A DNA stretch of 14,572 bases from positions 1-14,572 of the forward strand of contig JAPYWL010000034.1 in NCBI GenBank assembly GCA_028276365.1. Reading direction: 5' to 3'. Origin of the DNA: Deltaproteobacteria bacterium (GTDB lineage: Bacteria > DRYD01). The notes beneath the pieces are model-generated. The model had not been told where the DNA came from and did not search any database. It was given only the letters and a program-made list of their open reading frames with translations. Within the stretch, counting starts at the first letter, position 1; the number at the start of each line of letters is the position of its first letter. The translations under genes and the position numbers were made by a program. This document shows positions 8,613-14,572 of the stretch, piece after piece.

Positions 8613-9905
8613 TTATTTTTTAGCTTTAACATTTCTTTTATAAAAAGAATATAATAAATTAAAAGCATCAAAGAAGGATAATACTAACTTATCTTTATAA
8701 GTCTTTATAGGTAAATCAAGTTCTTTTAAAATATTATTGTATCTACTTTTAAGAGGGTGTTTAAAATAAATAGCTAATTGTTCTTGAATTCCTTTAAACC
8801 CATTTCTCTTAGCAAAATCTAAATGCTTTACTAAATCAATAACCAAGGGAGCAGCTAAAATAGAATCTCTACCTAACCAATTTATTTTAAAGCTCATAGG
8901 TAATCCAAGATACCCCATAAAATCAATATTATCCCACGCTTCCTTATTATCATATCTTGGTTTATAATAATTTATTTCTACAACATGCTCGAAATCAGAA
9001 TACCCTAATATAGGTTCCAAAACAGATAATTTATCCTCTATTTTCAGTTCCCTATGTTCAGATCTTGATAGAATTTTTCCATCATTATTACCAAGTATGT
9101 TAGTACTATACCATCCAATTAATTTAAAGTTTCTAAGCTTTAGCATAGGAGCTATCAAGGTTTTTAACAAAGTTTGACCAGTATTCCCATCCATCCCAGC
9201 TAATGGGACATTATACTTTATACTTAAATCTTCAATAAACGGAATAGATAAAGTTAAATTAGGAGTAAAATCAATAAAAGGACAACCCTCTAATATACTA
9301 CCTATAGCATAGGCACAACTAGAAGGCAAATAATTAGGATCTATTTTATTTAGATCTTCATAACTCAAATCATAAAGCTCATCTAATTTTCTTATCATTT
9401 TTAAAGGTAAAGCTAAATAAACCACTATTATATTATCTAGATTATAACTCCTTCTAAAATTATCTATATTTTTTCTAACAATATCTACAGCCTCTTTAAA
9501 AGTTTTTAATGAACTCATCTTTATAGAATATTCACTACCAATAGCTTCATTTGAATCCCAAAAATTAACTAATCCTTTAATCGGATAAATTTTTTCTAAC
9601 TTACTTTGAGATTTATAATAATATTCAAAAGGTATAATTTTATGATATTTAGCCATATTAAAAGCATTTTCATAAAAAATATCCCACCCCCCTATTATAA
9701 ATTCACTTTCATCGATAAAATCTATACCCTTAAAATATTCAGTCTTAATAATACTTCCAAAGGATTTCAATTCTTCTTCAGTATAATCATTATCAATAGT
9801 AGGAGGTAAAAAAGTATTATCTTTAAAAGATATATTAGAGTTAATTCCAGTAATAACAGTATTAGCTACTGCTCCATTAAGCCCTACAAATAAAACCCCT
9901 ACCAT
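8613..9905 (-). CDS. ino1: myo-Inositol-1-phosphate synthase (inositol-3-phosphate synthase)
   Basis: This enzyme isomerises glucose 6-phosphate to inositol 3-phosphate with bound NAD, the first step toward inositol lipids or inositol solutes. Its 430 residues match the bacterial branch of the family. The NAD-binding Rossmann motif is VGLNGAVANT at 7-16. LPSSCAYA (193-200) and FTPNL follow. AGMDGNTGQTLLKT (236-249) and GWYSTNILGNNDGK (264-277) form the active-site and NAD loops. NWLGRDSILAAPLVIDL (342-358) is the family signature, and FKHPLKS (381-387) matches the usual 'FFKSP' segment. It is soluble and lacks a signal peptide. The gene begins 40 nt after the prenyltransferase gene, so both are likely one transcript. 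GGGG lies 8 nt before the ATG. No phosphatidylinositol synthase or inositol phosphatase gene is in the window, so the end product is unknown. Confidence 0.92.
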   Translation of the reverse strand: MVGVLFVGLNGAVANTVITGINSNISFKDNTFLPPTIDNDYTEEELKSFGSIIKTEYFKGIDFIDESEFIIGGWDIFYENAFNMAKYHKIIPFEYYYKSQSKLEKIYPIKGLVNFWDSNEAIGSEYSIKMSSLKTFKEAVDIVRKNIDNFRRSYNLDNIIVVYLALPLKMIRKLDELYDLSYEDLNKIDPNYLPSSCAYAIGSILEGCPFIDFTPNLTLSIPFIEDLSIKYNVPLAGMDGNTGQTLLKTLIAPMLKLRNFKLIGWYSTNILGNNDGKILSRSEHRELKIEDKLSVLEPILGYSDFEHVVEINYYKPRYDNKEAWDNIDFMGYLGLPMSFKINWLGRDSILAAPLVIDLVKHLDFAKRNGFKGIQEQLAIYFKHPLKSRYNNILKELDLPIKTYKDKLVLSFFDAFNLLYSFYKRNVKAKK

Positions 9906-9913
9906 TTTAAATA

Positions 9914-9923
9914 CCCCTTCCCC
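9914..9923 (-). promoter_or_regulatory. ino1: Double G-run ribosome binding site of the inositol synthase gene
   Basis: GGGGAAGGGG lies in the 40-nt gap, with its proximal G-run 8 nt before the ATG at 9905. It supports that start and resembles the G-run before the hemQ-like gene. Confidence 0.5.
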
Positions 9924-9945
9924 TATTTATTACTATATTTTATTT

Positions 9946-10941
9946 TTATTTAAAAAATTTATTTAGTATAAAACTAAAAAGCAAGGAGAAACTAAGAAAA
10001 TATCCTAATTTAACTTGATATCCCATAGGTTTAATGTGATTAACTAAATCTTTATAATTATAACTTTTTAAAAAATTACTAATAGAAATAACTAAACCTA
10101 AAAGAGATACTAAAGAATAAACAGGAAAATATTTAAAAATAACAGCTAAAATTATAGATAAATAAATTATAATATTTTCAATGAGAAAAATAATAGCTGC
10201 TTTTTTCCTACCAAATCTAACTACCCAATTTAAAGTATTAACTCTTTTGTCATTTTCATAATCAGGAAACTCATTTATCAATAAAACCGAAGACTTCCAA
10301 AACCCAGCTATTAACAAAATAAATATTACATCCCAAGTTAAATAATTATAAACATTAGTATTATCAAAACTAACAATATAGCTACCTAAAGTAGTAGAAG
10401 CAAAACCCAATATCATTGCAATTTCTCCAAAACCTTTAGGTTTTAAAAATGGAGTATATAATAATATCATTGCTAACCCAATTATCCCTGGAATAACAAC
10501 TATTGGATAATTAATAACAAAATATACCGAAATCAATAAAGAAAGAACTAATAATATAATAGCAATGTTAGCCATTTCAAAAGGAGTAATAATTCCTTTA
10601 ACTAAATATCCTCCTCCCCCACTATACTCTGTAGAATATTCTATAGTATCATTTCCTCTTAAATAATCAAATAATTCATTTAATGCATTAACGGTAGCGT
10701 GAAAAATCAGAGCAGCTAATAATGCTAAAAAAGAATTAAAATAATTATCTGCTCCTTTATAAAAAGCATAAGAAACCCCTATTAACCAACATACAAATGA
10801 AGTAAATATAAATTGCGGCCTTACTGATAAAAAATAATCCCTTAAACTAACCCTTTTTAATAATTTTAAGCTTTTACCTGAATTGCCATTAACTAATAAA
10901 TCGCTATCTATAATAGTATTTTTTTTATCATTTAACATCAT
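9946..10941 (-). CDS. UbiA-family prenyltransferase (MenA-like)
   Basis: This integral-membrane prenyltransferase of 331 residues would attach an isoprenoid chain to an aromatic or polar acceptor. The first Asp-rich motif is NALNELFDYLRGND, with Asn88, Asp92 and Asp98; Glu89 replaces the usual Asp of NDxxD. The second is NEFPDYENDKR, with Asp227 and Asp231. Between them, a glycine cluster followed by YLVKGIITP (about 108-120) resembles the loop after the first motif in MenA, which makes demethylmenaquinone. About eight or nine hydrophobic segments are visible, from residue 43 to 327. The N-terminal 35 residues are polar and lysine-rich. Two ATG codons are adjacent at the start (10941 and 10938). 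There is no Shine-Dalgarno sequence, and a TATAAT box sits 12 nt upstream, suggesting a very short leader. Other UbiA functions (heme O, ubiquinone, archaeal-type lipid) fit the motifs less well but cannot be excluded. Confidence 0.88.
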   Translation of the reverse strand: MMLNDKKNTIIDSDLLVNGNSGKSLKLLKRVSLRDYFLSVRPQFIFTSFVCWLIGVSYAFYKGADNYFNSFLALLAALIFHATVNALNELFDYLRGNDTIEYSTEYSGGGGYLVKGIITPFEMANIAIILLVLSLLISVYFVINYPIVVIPGIIGLAMILLYTPFLKPKGFGEIAMILGFASTTLGSYIVSFDNTNVYNYLTWDVIFILLIAGFWKSSVLLINEFPDYENDKRVNTLNWVVRFGRKKAAIIFLIENIIIYLSIILAVIFKYFPVYSLVSLLGLVISISNFLKSYNYKDLVNHIKPMGYQVKLGYFLSFSLLFSFILNKFFK

Positions 10942-10953
10942 AAAAATTTAGTC

Positions 10954-10959
10954 ATTATA
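10954..10959 (-). promoter_or_regulatory. Candidate -10 box for the UbiA-inositol synthase operon
   Basis: A perfect TATAAT on the minus strand ends 12 nt before the first ATG of the UbiA gene. No convincing -35 hexamer lies 16-18 nt upstream. Transcription starting about 7 nt downstream would leave a leader of only about 5 nt, consistent with the missing Shine-Dalgarno sequence. Confidence 0.35.
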
Positions 10960-10997
10960 AATTGATAACAATAAAGAGTATTTTTTTAAATTCACCT

Positions 10998-11023
10998 TTT
11001 TTTTAATAATTCTATTAAAAAAA
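10998..11023. repeat. Perfect 11-bp AT-only hairpin upstream of the UbiA gene
   Basis: The arms 10998-11008 and 11013-11023 are perfect complements (seven T then AATA, against TATT then seven A), with a 4-nt loop. The hairpin lies about 40 bp upstream of the TATAAT box, between the mtnA terminator and the UbiA gene. It could be an operator or upstream promoter element. It is not needed as a terminator in the minus direction, because the mtnA terminator already precedes it. Confidence 0.45.
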
Positions 11024-11099
11024 GAACAACCCTTTAAAGAAAAAAATTAAGAATATTGGATAAACTCAATCATCTTTACTAGCAAATATAACCACAATC

Positions 11100-11148
11100 A
11101 AAAAAAAACAAAAAGTATTACAAAGATTTATTTAACTTTATTTAATAC
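11100..11148 (-). terminator. mtnA: Intrinsic terminator overlapping the end of mtnA
   Basis: On the minus strand, GTATTA (11148-11143) pairs with TAATAC (11120-11115), and an inner AAAG pairs with CTTT across a small internal loop. The 10-nt apical loop contains the mtnA stop codon. The stem is followed immediately by TTTTT, G, and nine more T down to 11100. This is the clearest terminator in the window and separates mtnA from the UbiA operon. Confidence 0.65.
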
Positions 11149-12162
11149 TTTAACTTCAAAATCTGTAACAATATAATTAACATATTTAGAAGGTGTAATA
11201 TCAAAAGAAGGATTATAAACAGAATAATAATCTTTGGTTATATAACAATCCTTAAAATTACATTTAATAGTTAGAATTTCTTTAGGATCTCTATTTTCAA
11301 CTTTAAAAGATGATAAAGATTGTAAATTTTTATCAATAGAGCTTTCAGGTAAAGCAACAATAAAAGGGATTTTAAAATGATAACATAAAAGGGCTAAATT
11401 CAAAGTTCCAATTTTGTTAGCAACATCTCCATTTAAAGCAACCCTATCAGCACCCACTATAACCAAATCTACCATATTATTACTCATTAAAAAAGCAGCA
11501 GCATTATCAGATATTATACTAAAATTAATACCCTCTCTTTCTAATTCTAAAGCAGTCAATCTACTACCCTGTAAATAAGGTCTAGTTTCATCAACCCAAA
11601 CAAATATATCATAATAATTCTTTATATACTTTATAATCCCTAAAGCAGTACCTAAACCAATAGTAGCTAATGATCCTGTGTTACAATGTGTTAGAATTCT
11701 CAATTTATCTTTATTATCAAAAATACTTTTTATAAGACTAAGCCCATTTTTAGCTATCTTTTCATTTTTTTCTTTCTCATTTAATACAATTTTAACTATA
11801 AAATTTTTAACAATTTGAACATATTCATCAAATTCATTATTCTTTAGAATTCCTTTAAGTTCAGAAAAGTAATTAAAAATATTAACAGCAGTAGCTCTTG
11901 AATTTTGTAAATATTCCATTAATTTTAAAATATCTTCAAAATCTTTAACAGATTTATTAATTAGTTCAATATAAATTCCAACAAGTGCAACAATACCTAT
12001 TAATGGAGCACCTCTTACATTCATATCTTTTATAACTCTATAAACATCATCCTTATTATTTAATTGAATATAAACTTCTTTAAAAGGTAATAATTTTTGA
12101 TCTAAAACTCTAAAATTATTATTATTAAAATCTAAAATAATAGTCCAAAAATCCAAATACAT
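11128..12162 (-). CDS. mtnA: S-methyl-5-thioribose-1-phosphate isomerase (aIF-2B-like family)
   Basis: MtnA converts methylthioribose 1-phosphate to methylthioribulose 1-phosphate in methionine salvage. The 344 residues match the family length. Diagnostic segments are NVRGAPLIG (48-56), RATAVN (89-94, usually RPTAVN), THCNTGSLATIGLGTALG (158-175) with Cys160 as the active-site cysteine, DETRPYLQGSRLTALEL (191-207), and GADRVALNGDVANKIGT (237-253) with Asp239 as the catalytic acid. The Cys and Asp pair separates MtnA from the regulatory eIF2B subunits. The related ribose-1,5-bisphosphate isomerase is possible, but the overall motif set fits MtnA better. No other salvage gene (mtnN, mtnK, mtnP) is next to it. 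GGAGGG lies 6 nt before the ATG. It follows jag by 84 nt of T-rich sequence and ends inside a terminator, so it is last in its transcript. Confidence 0.93.
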   Translation of the reverse strand: MYLDFWTIILDFNNNNFRVLDQKLLPFKEVYIQLNNKDDVYRVIKDMNVRGAPLIGIVALVGIYIELINKSVKDFEDILKLMEYLQNSRATAVNIFNYFSELKGILKNNEFDEYVQIVKNFIVKIVLNEKEKNEKIAKNGLSLIKSIFDNKDKLRILTHCNTGSLATIGLGTALGIIKYIKNYYDIFVWVDETRPYLQGSRLTALELEREGINFSIISDNAAAFLMSNNMVDLVIVGADRVALNGDVANKIGTLNLALLCYHFKIPFIVALPESSIDKNLQSLSSFKVENRDPKEILTIKCNFKDCYITKDYYSVYNPSFDITPSKYVNYIVTDFEVKVLNKVK

Positions 12163-12168
12163 ACAATT

Positions 12169-12174
12169 CCCTCC
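12169..12174 (-). promoter_or_regulatory. mtnA: Strong ribosome binding site of mtnA
   Basis: GGAGGG lies 6 nt before the ATG at 12162. It is canonical and contrasts with the lack of any such site before jag and the UbiA gene. Confidence 0.8.
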
Positions 12175-12246
12175 TTCAAAATTATAAAAAAAATAAAAAA
12201 CAAAACTTTATTAGAAATCAAAATTAAAGCCAAATAATATAAGAAA

Positions 12247-12921
12247 TTAAGCTAAATTATTAGTATCAAGTAAAGGAGCAACAACTACACTCTTATAAGG
12301 ATTCTCCCCTATTGAATAAGTAGTAACGTAGTGATGATCTTTTAAAGTCATATGAATAATCTTTCTTTCAAAAGATAACATTGGAGGTAAAGTAATAGGT
12401 TTTTTAGTTAATTGAACTTTTTTAGCAGTTTTTATAGCAAGCTCTATCAATTTTTTCTTCCTATTTTCCCTATAATTATCGCTATCAATTATAATATAAA
12501 CCCTTTTATCTTTAGGAGTATTTTTATTTATAATAAAATTAACATAATTTTGAATAGCATTAATATTATTACCATATTTACCTATAATTAATCCTTTATC
12601 TTCTCCTTCCAAATTTATAACATAATCCTCATTATCTTCTTTTTTCACTAAAATATTAACATTAGCTTCTAAATTTTTAACGATATTCTCTACTATTTTT
12701 AATGCATTTACTAAATACTCAGGATAATTTTGTTGATCTTTTAATTTAGCTCTTATAAAAACTTCCCCAGTTTTTTTAGATTTAACAATATCTAATATAT
12801 TAGAAGGATTATCAGTTATCCTTTCTATTACTAAACCAGATTCATGGACTTTAAAATAATCTACCGCTTTAGATATAGCTTCTTCATAAGTTTTCCCACT
12901 AAACTCTAAATACTCACTCAT
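12247..12921 (-). CDS. khpB: Jag/KhpB (SpoIIIJ-associated) RNA-binding protein
   Basis: Jag/KhpB is a cytoplasmic RNA-binding protein with roles in cell elongation and division, and it pairs with KhpA in several Firmicutes. All three family domains are present in 224 residues. The Jag-N domain spans about 1-52 (SGKTYEEAISKA). The KH domain spans about 75-148, with the GxxG loop Gly114-Lys-Tyr-Gly117. The R3H domain spans about 150-217, with Arg186 and His190 in ERKIIH, preceded by the usual proline- and serine-containing turn and followed by VTTYSIGENPYKSVVVAP. The linker between Jag-N and KH is short, unlike in many Firmicutes. The gene follows yidC by 115 bp, the usual yidC-jag order. There is no Shine-Dalgarno sequence before the ATG; a hairpin and a TATAAT box lie in the leader region. 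Confidence 0.93.
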   Translation of the reverse strand: MSEYLEFSGKTYEEAISKAVDYFKVHESGLVIERITDNPSNILDIVKSKKTGEVFIRAKLKDQQNYPEYLVNALKIVENIVKNLEANVNILVKKEDNEDYVINLEGEDKGLIIGKYGNNINAIQNYVNFIINKNTPKDKRVYIIIDSDNYRENRKKKLIELAIKTAKKVQLTKKPITLPPMLSFERKIIHMTLKDHHYVTTYSIGENPYKSVVVAPLLDTNNLA

Positions 12922-12944
12922 AAGATATTTTTATTTAATTAATA

Positions 12945-12973
12945 CTGGTTAAATTTATATTCCGCCTAACCAG
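12945..12973 (-). promoter_or_regulatory. Hairpin in the jag leader, locally GC-rich
   Basis: CTGGTTA (12973-12967) and TAACCAG (12951-12945) form a perfect 7-bp stem around a 15-nt loop containing GGCGGAA. The region 12960-12980 is clearly richer in G and C than the surrounding DNA. No T run follows it, so it is not a terminator; it starts 23 nt before the jag start codon. It may be a leader RNA element or a protein-binding site. Confidence 0.4.
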
Positions 12974-13000
12974 CAAAGCAGAATTAAAAAATCCCAAAAA

Positions 13001-13029
13001 ATTATAATACAAATAAGATTTATAAATAA
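13001..13029 (-). promoter_or_regulatory. Candidate promoter for jag-mtnA
   Basis: A perfect TATAAT (13006-13001) is preceded at 17 nt by TTATTT (13029-13024), a poor -35. The likely start falls at the GGG near 12994, giving a leader of about 73 nt that holds the hairpin. yidC read-through could also transcribe jag. Confidence 0.35.
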
Positions 13030-13036
13030 TTTTATA

Positions 13037-13747
13037 TTACTCAGTTATTTTAGATATTTTAGCTAACTGCTCCTGACTAATTTCTTTTGGTTTAAAAATT
13101 TTGTATAAAACAATATTAATTGGAATACTTGTTAAATTAAAAGCTAACCAATACAAAATAAAAGCTGAAGGAAATGAAAAAAATAAAAATGAAAACATAA
13201 GCAGCATTATTATCTGAATTTGCTCAGCTTGTTTTTTAGATTGCTCATCATCATAACTACTTGGCATAACCTTAAATGAAAGATACATAGATAAAACATA
13301 AAGCAAAAATAAAATCATATCCGGCTTAGCTAAAGATTTTATCCATAAAAAAGAAACATTTTCTAATATACTAATTTCTTTTTTAACAGCAAAAAACACT
13401 CCAGCTAATATAGGTAATTGTATAAAAGATAATAAAATAGAAGTAAAACAGCCACCAATAGGATTAAATCCTAAGTTTTGATATAATTCCATTTGTTTTT
13501 TGTATAATTCCTGCATAGCTTGTGGATCTTTAGTATTACCGTATTTTTCTTGTAGTTTAAGTAAATAAGGTCTTATTTTTTTCATCTTCTCAGACAGCTC
13601 TACAGATACCTGTATTTGCTTTACATACAACGGTAAAATTATTAGCTTGGTAATAATACCTAATAAAACCAAAGCTAATCCATAATCATTTACAAAAGAA
13701 TTTAACCAATTTATCAAATTACTAAATATATTTATAAAAAAATCCAT
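13037..13747 (-). CDS. yidC: YidC/Oxa1 family membrane protein insertase, short form
   Basis: YidC inserts and folds inner-membrane proteins, alone or with SecYEG. In 236 residues it has the core five-helix insertase: TM1 about 21-42, a charged cytoplasmic hairpin about 46-93, then helices near 103-121, 143-160, 177-194 and 195-217. NPIGGCFTSILLSFIQLPIL (95-114) and FPSAFILYW (192-200) are family signatures. The positive residue of the hydrophilic groove, usually Arg, is Lys34 in IITKLIILPL. There is no large periplasmic domain as in Gram-negative YidC, and no signal peptide or lipobox cysteine as in many Gram-positive forms. Upstream neighbours are a TPR protein (27 nt gap), not the usual rpmH and rnpA. 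AGGAAAGGGTAGG lies upstream of the ATG. jag follows, as in most bacteria. Confidence 0.93.
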   Translation of the reverse strand: MDFFINIFSNLINWLNSFVNDYGLALVLLGIITKLIILPLYVKQIQVSVELSEKMKKIRPYLLKLQEKYGNTKDPQAMQELYKKQMELYQNLGFNPIGGCFTSILLSFIQLPILAGVFFAVKKEISILENVSFLWIKSLAKPDMILFLLYVLSMYLSFKVMPSSYDDEQSKKQAEQIQIIMLLMFSFLFFSFPSAFILYWLAFNLTSIPINIVLYKIFKPKEISQEQLAKISKITE

Positions 13748-13774
13748 AATTTTTTACCTACCCTTTCCTTTTAA

Positions 13775-14467
13775 TTATTTATACAAATTCTCAAGGATTT
13801 TTTTATACAATCGAGAGTTCTTCATCAATTCCCTATTATTAGAATAATCCATAGATTTATTATAATAAATATAAGCTTCATTATATTTATTTAATTCATA
13901 AGCAGAATAAGCTAAAAATCTATATAAATCAAAGAATTCCTGCCTATCTATATTTAATTTGTTTTTCTTAATTAATTCCAAAGATTTAGAAAACCATTTA
14001 TAACTTTCGTTATAATTTTTTATTTTTTGACTATATATCATACCAGCTGTAAAATAAAGTTTATATTCATTAGGATTATTTTTTATTCCCTCTTTTATAA
14101 AATCTAAACCTTCTTTAGGTAAATTTAAGAAAAAAGCCAATTGATAAGCTCCAAAATCATATGCCTCCACAAAGTTAGGATTCAATATTGTTATTAATTT
14201 AGCATAATAAACTATTTCCGGTAAATTATTAATAGTAACAAAACCTGAGTAATGTATAAAATACTCAGTCCTTATCCAAAAATACGCAGCTAAATTGTAC
14301 CTTATATTTCCCAATGAATAAACTATTACCTCATAAAGCTTTAAATTCTTTTCATAATCCCTCTTTAAATCTAAATAATTATTATTAAACAAAAAGATAG
14401 AATTAAACAAAGCTACTAAAAAACAAACTAACAATATAACAATATATCTAAAATCCTTATTAGCCAT
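13775..14467 (-). CDS. Membrane-anchored TPR-repeat protein
   Basis: This 230-residue protein has one N-terminal membrane helix (residues 8-28) preceded by MANKDFR, so most of the chain probably lies outside the cytoplasm; it may be an uncleaved anchor. The rest is all-helical with tetratricopeptide-like repeats: around 96-130 (LNPNFVEAYDFGAYQLA then NLPKEGLDFIKEGIK), 132-165 (NPNEYKLYFTAGMIYS then NYNESYKWFSKSLEL) and 183-210 (RFLAYSAYELNKYNEAYIYYNKSM). Such repeats bind partner proteins; no partner can be named. The ATG overlaps the end of the upstream gene by 8 nt, which points to translational coupling with that membrane protein. yidC begins 27 nt downstream. Confidence 0.82.
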   Translation of the reverse strand: MANKDFRYIVILLVCFLVALFNSIFLFNNNYLDLKRDYEKNLKLYEVIVYSLGNIRYNLAAYFWIRTEYFIHYSGFVTINNLPEIVYYAKLITILNPNFVEAYDFGAYQLAFFLNLPKEGLDFIKEGIKNNPNEYKLYFTAGMIYSQKIKNYNESYKWFSKSLELIKKNKLNIDRQEFFDLYRFLAYSAYELNKYNEAYIYYNKSMDYSNNRELMKNSRLYKKILENLYK

Positions 14468-14572
14468 ATTTCTTTATATGAAATTCCCTGATAATAAAAG
14501 AAATAACTAATAATAAAACAGATAACTTTAACATTTTTAAAGAAGAATCATAAGGTAATCTATAAGGTTGCT
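14460..14572 (-). CDS. Partial gene: C-terminal 36 residues of a membrane protein
   Basis: A frame is open from the window edge to a TAA at 14462-14460, giving 36 residues that end in KKYG. It contains a hydrophobic segment (LSVLLLVISFII) framed by basic residues, so it is probably the last membrane helix of a longer protein. The other two minus frames are closed by stops here, and the stop overlaps the start of the TPR gene by 8 nt, an arrangement typical of a real operon. The family cannot be determined from this tail. Confidence 0.55.
   Translation of the reverse strand, partial: QPYRLPYDSSLKMLKLSVLLLVISFIIREFHIKKYG

Noticed and set aside
9606-9809. Plus-strand open frame of 67 codons inside the inositol synthase gene
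   Set aside because: Antisense shadow of a conserved gene with no start signal or recognisable feature.
12181-12186. TATAAT box just upstream of mtnA
   Set aside because: Transcription from it would begin inside the GGAGGG site and destroy the mtnA leader; it is part of an A/T-only run.
12187-12246. Terminator between jag and mtnA
   Set aside because: There is a T-rich run, but only a 5-bp CTTTA/TAAAG stem with a 14-nt loop; too weak to claim.

Overview
The window is a stretch of very AT-rich bacterial chromosome, about one quarter G+C by eye. Every credible gene is on the minus strand, so the genes read from high to low coordinates. A YidC/Oxa1 insertase next to a Jag/KhpB RNA-binding protein, an Obg GTPase, a bacterial-type topoisomerase I, a PilC/GspF-type membrane protein and a lipoprotein-type signal peptide all point to Bacteria. 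I cannot name the phylum. Inositol-phosphate synthase, MtnA and a compact topoisomerase I would fit a deep-branching or thermophilic lineage, but nothing here proves that. All 13 visible stop codons are TAA.

Layout in transcription order. (1) 14572-13037: the tail of an unidentified membrane protein overlaps a membrane-anchored TPR protein by 8 nt, followed by a short YidC insertase. (2) 12921-11128: jag/khpB, with a structured and locally GC-rich leader, then mtnA, which ends inside a convincing intrinsic terminator. (3) 10941-8613: after a 186-bp gap with an AT-only hairpin and a TATAAT box very close to the start codon come a UbiA-family prenyltransferase and a myo-inositol-1-phosphate synthase. 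(4) 8474-3072: obg, an Orn/Lys/Arg decarboxylase, a chlorite-dismutase/HemQ-family protein and topA are closely packed; the last two are 1 nt apart. (5) 2894-1: after a gap with a terminator-like hairpin and a promoter come a large putative lipoprotein, a PilC/GspF protein and the first 57 codons of a gene that runs off the window.

Most genes are housekeeping: membrane protein insertion, ribosome assembly, DNA topology, methionine salvage, polyamines and heme. The decarboxylase and MtnA could be linked through polyamine synthesis, which releases methylthioadenosine. HemQ and the UbiA protein could serve heme and quinone production. The UbiA-inositol synthase pair and the lipoprotein-PilC pair are the least explained. 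I found no CRISPR array, transposon, tRNA, rRNA or clearly new multi-gene system. No gene-free stretch exceeds 190 bp.
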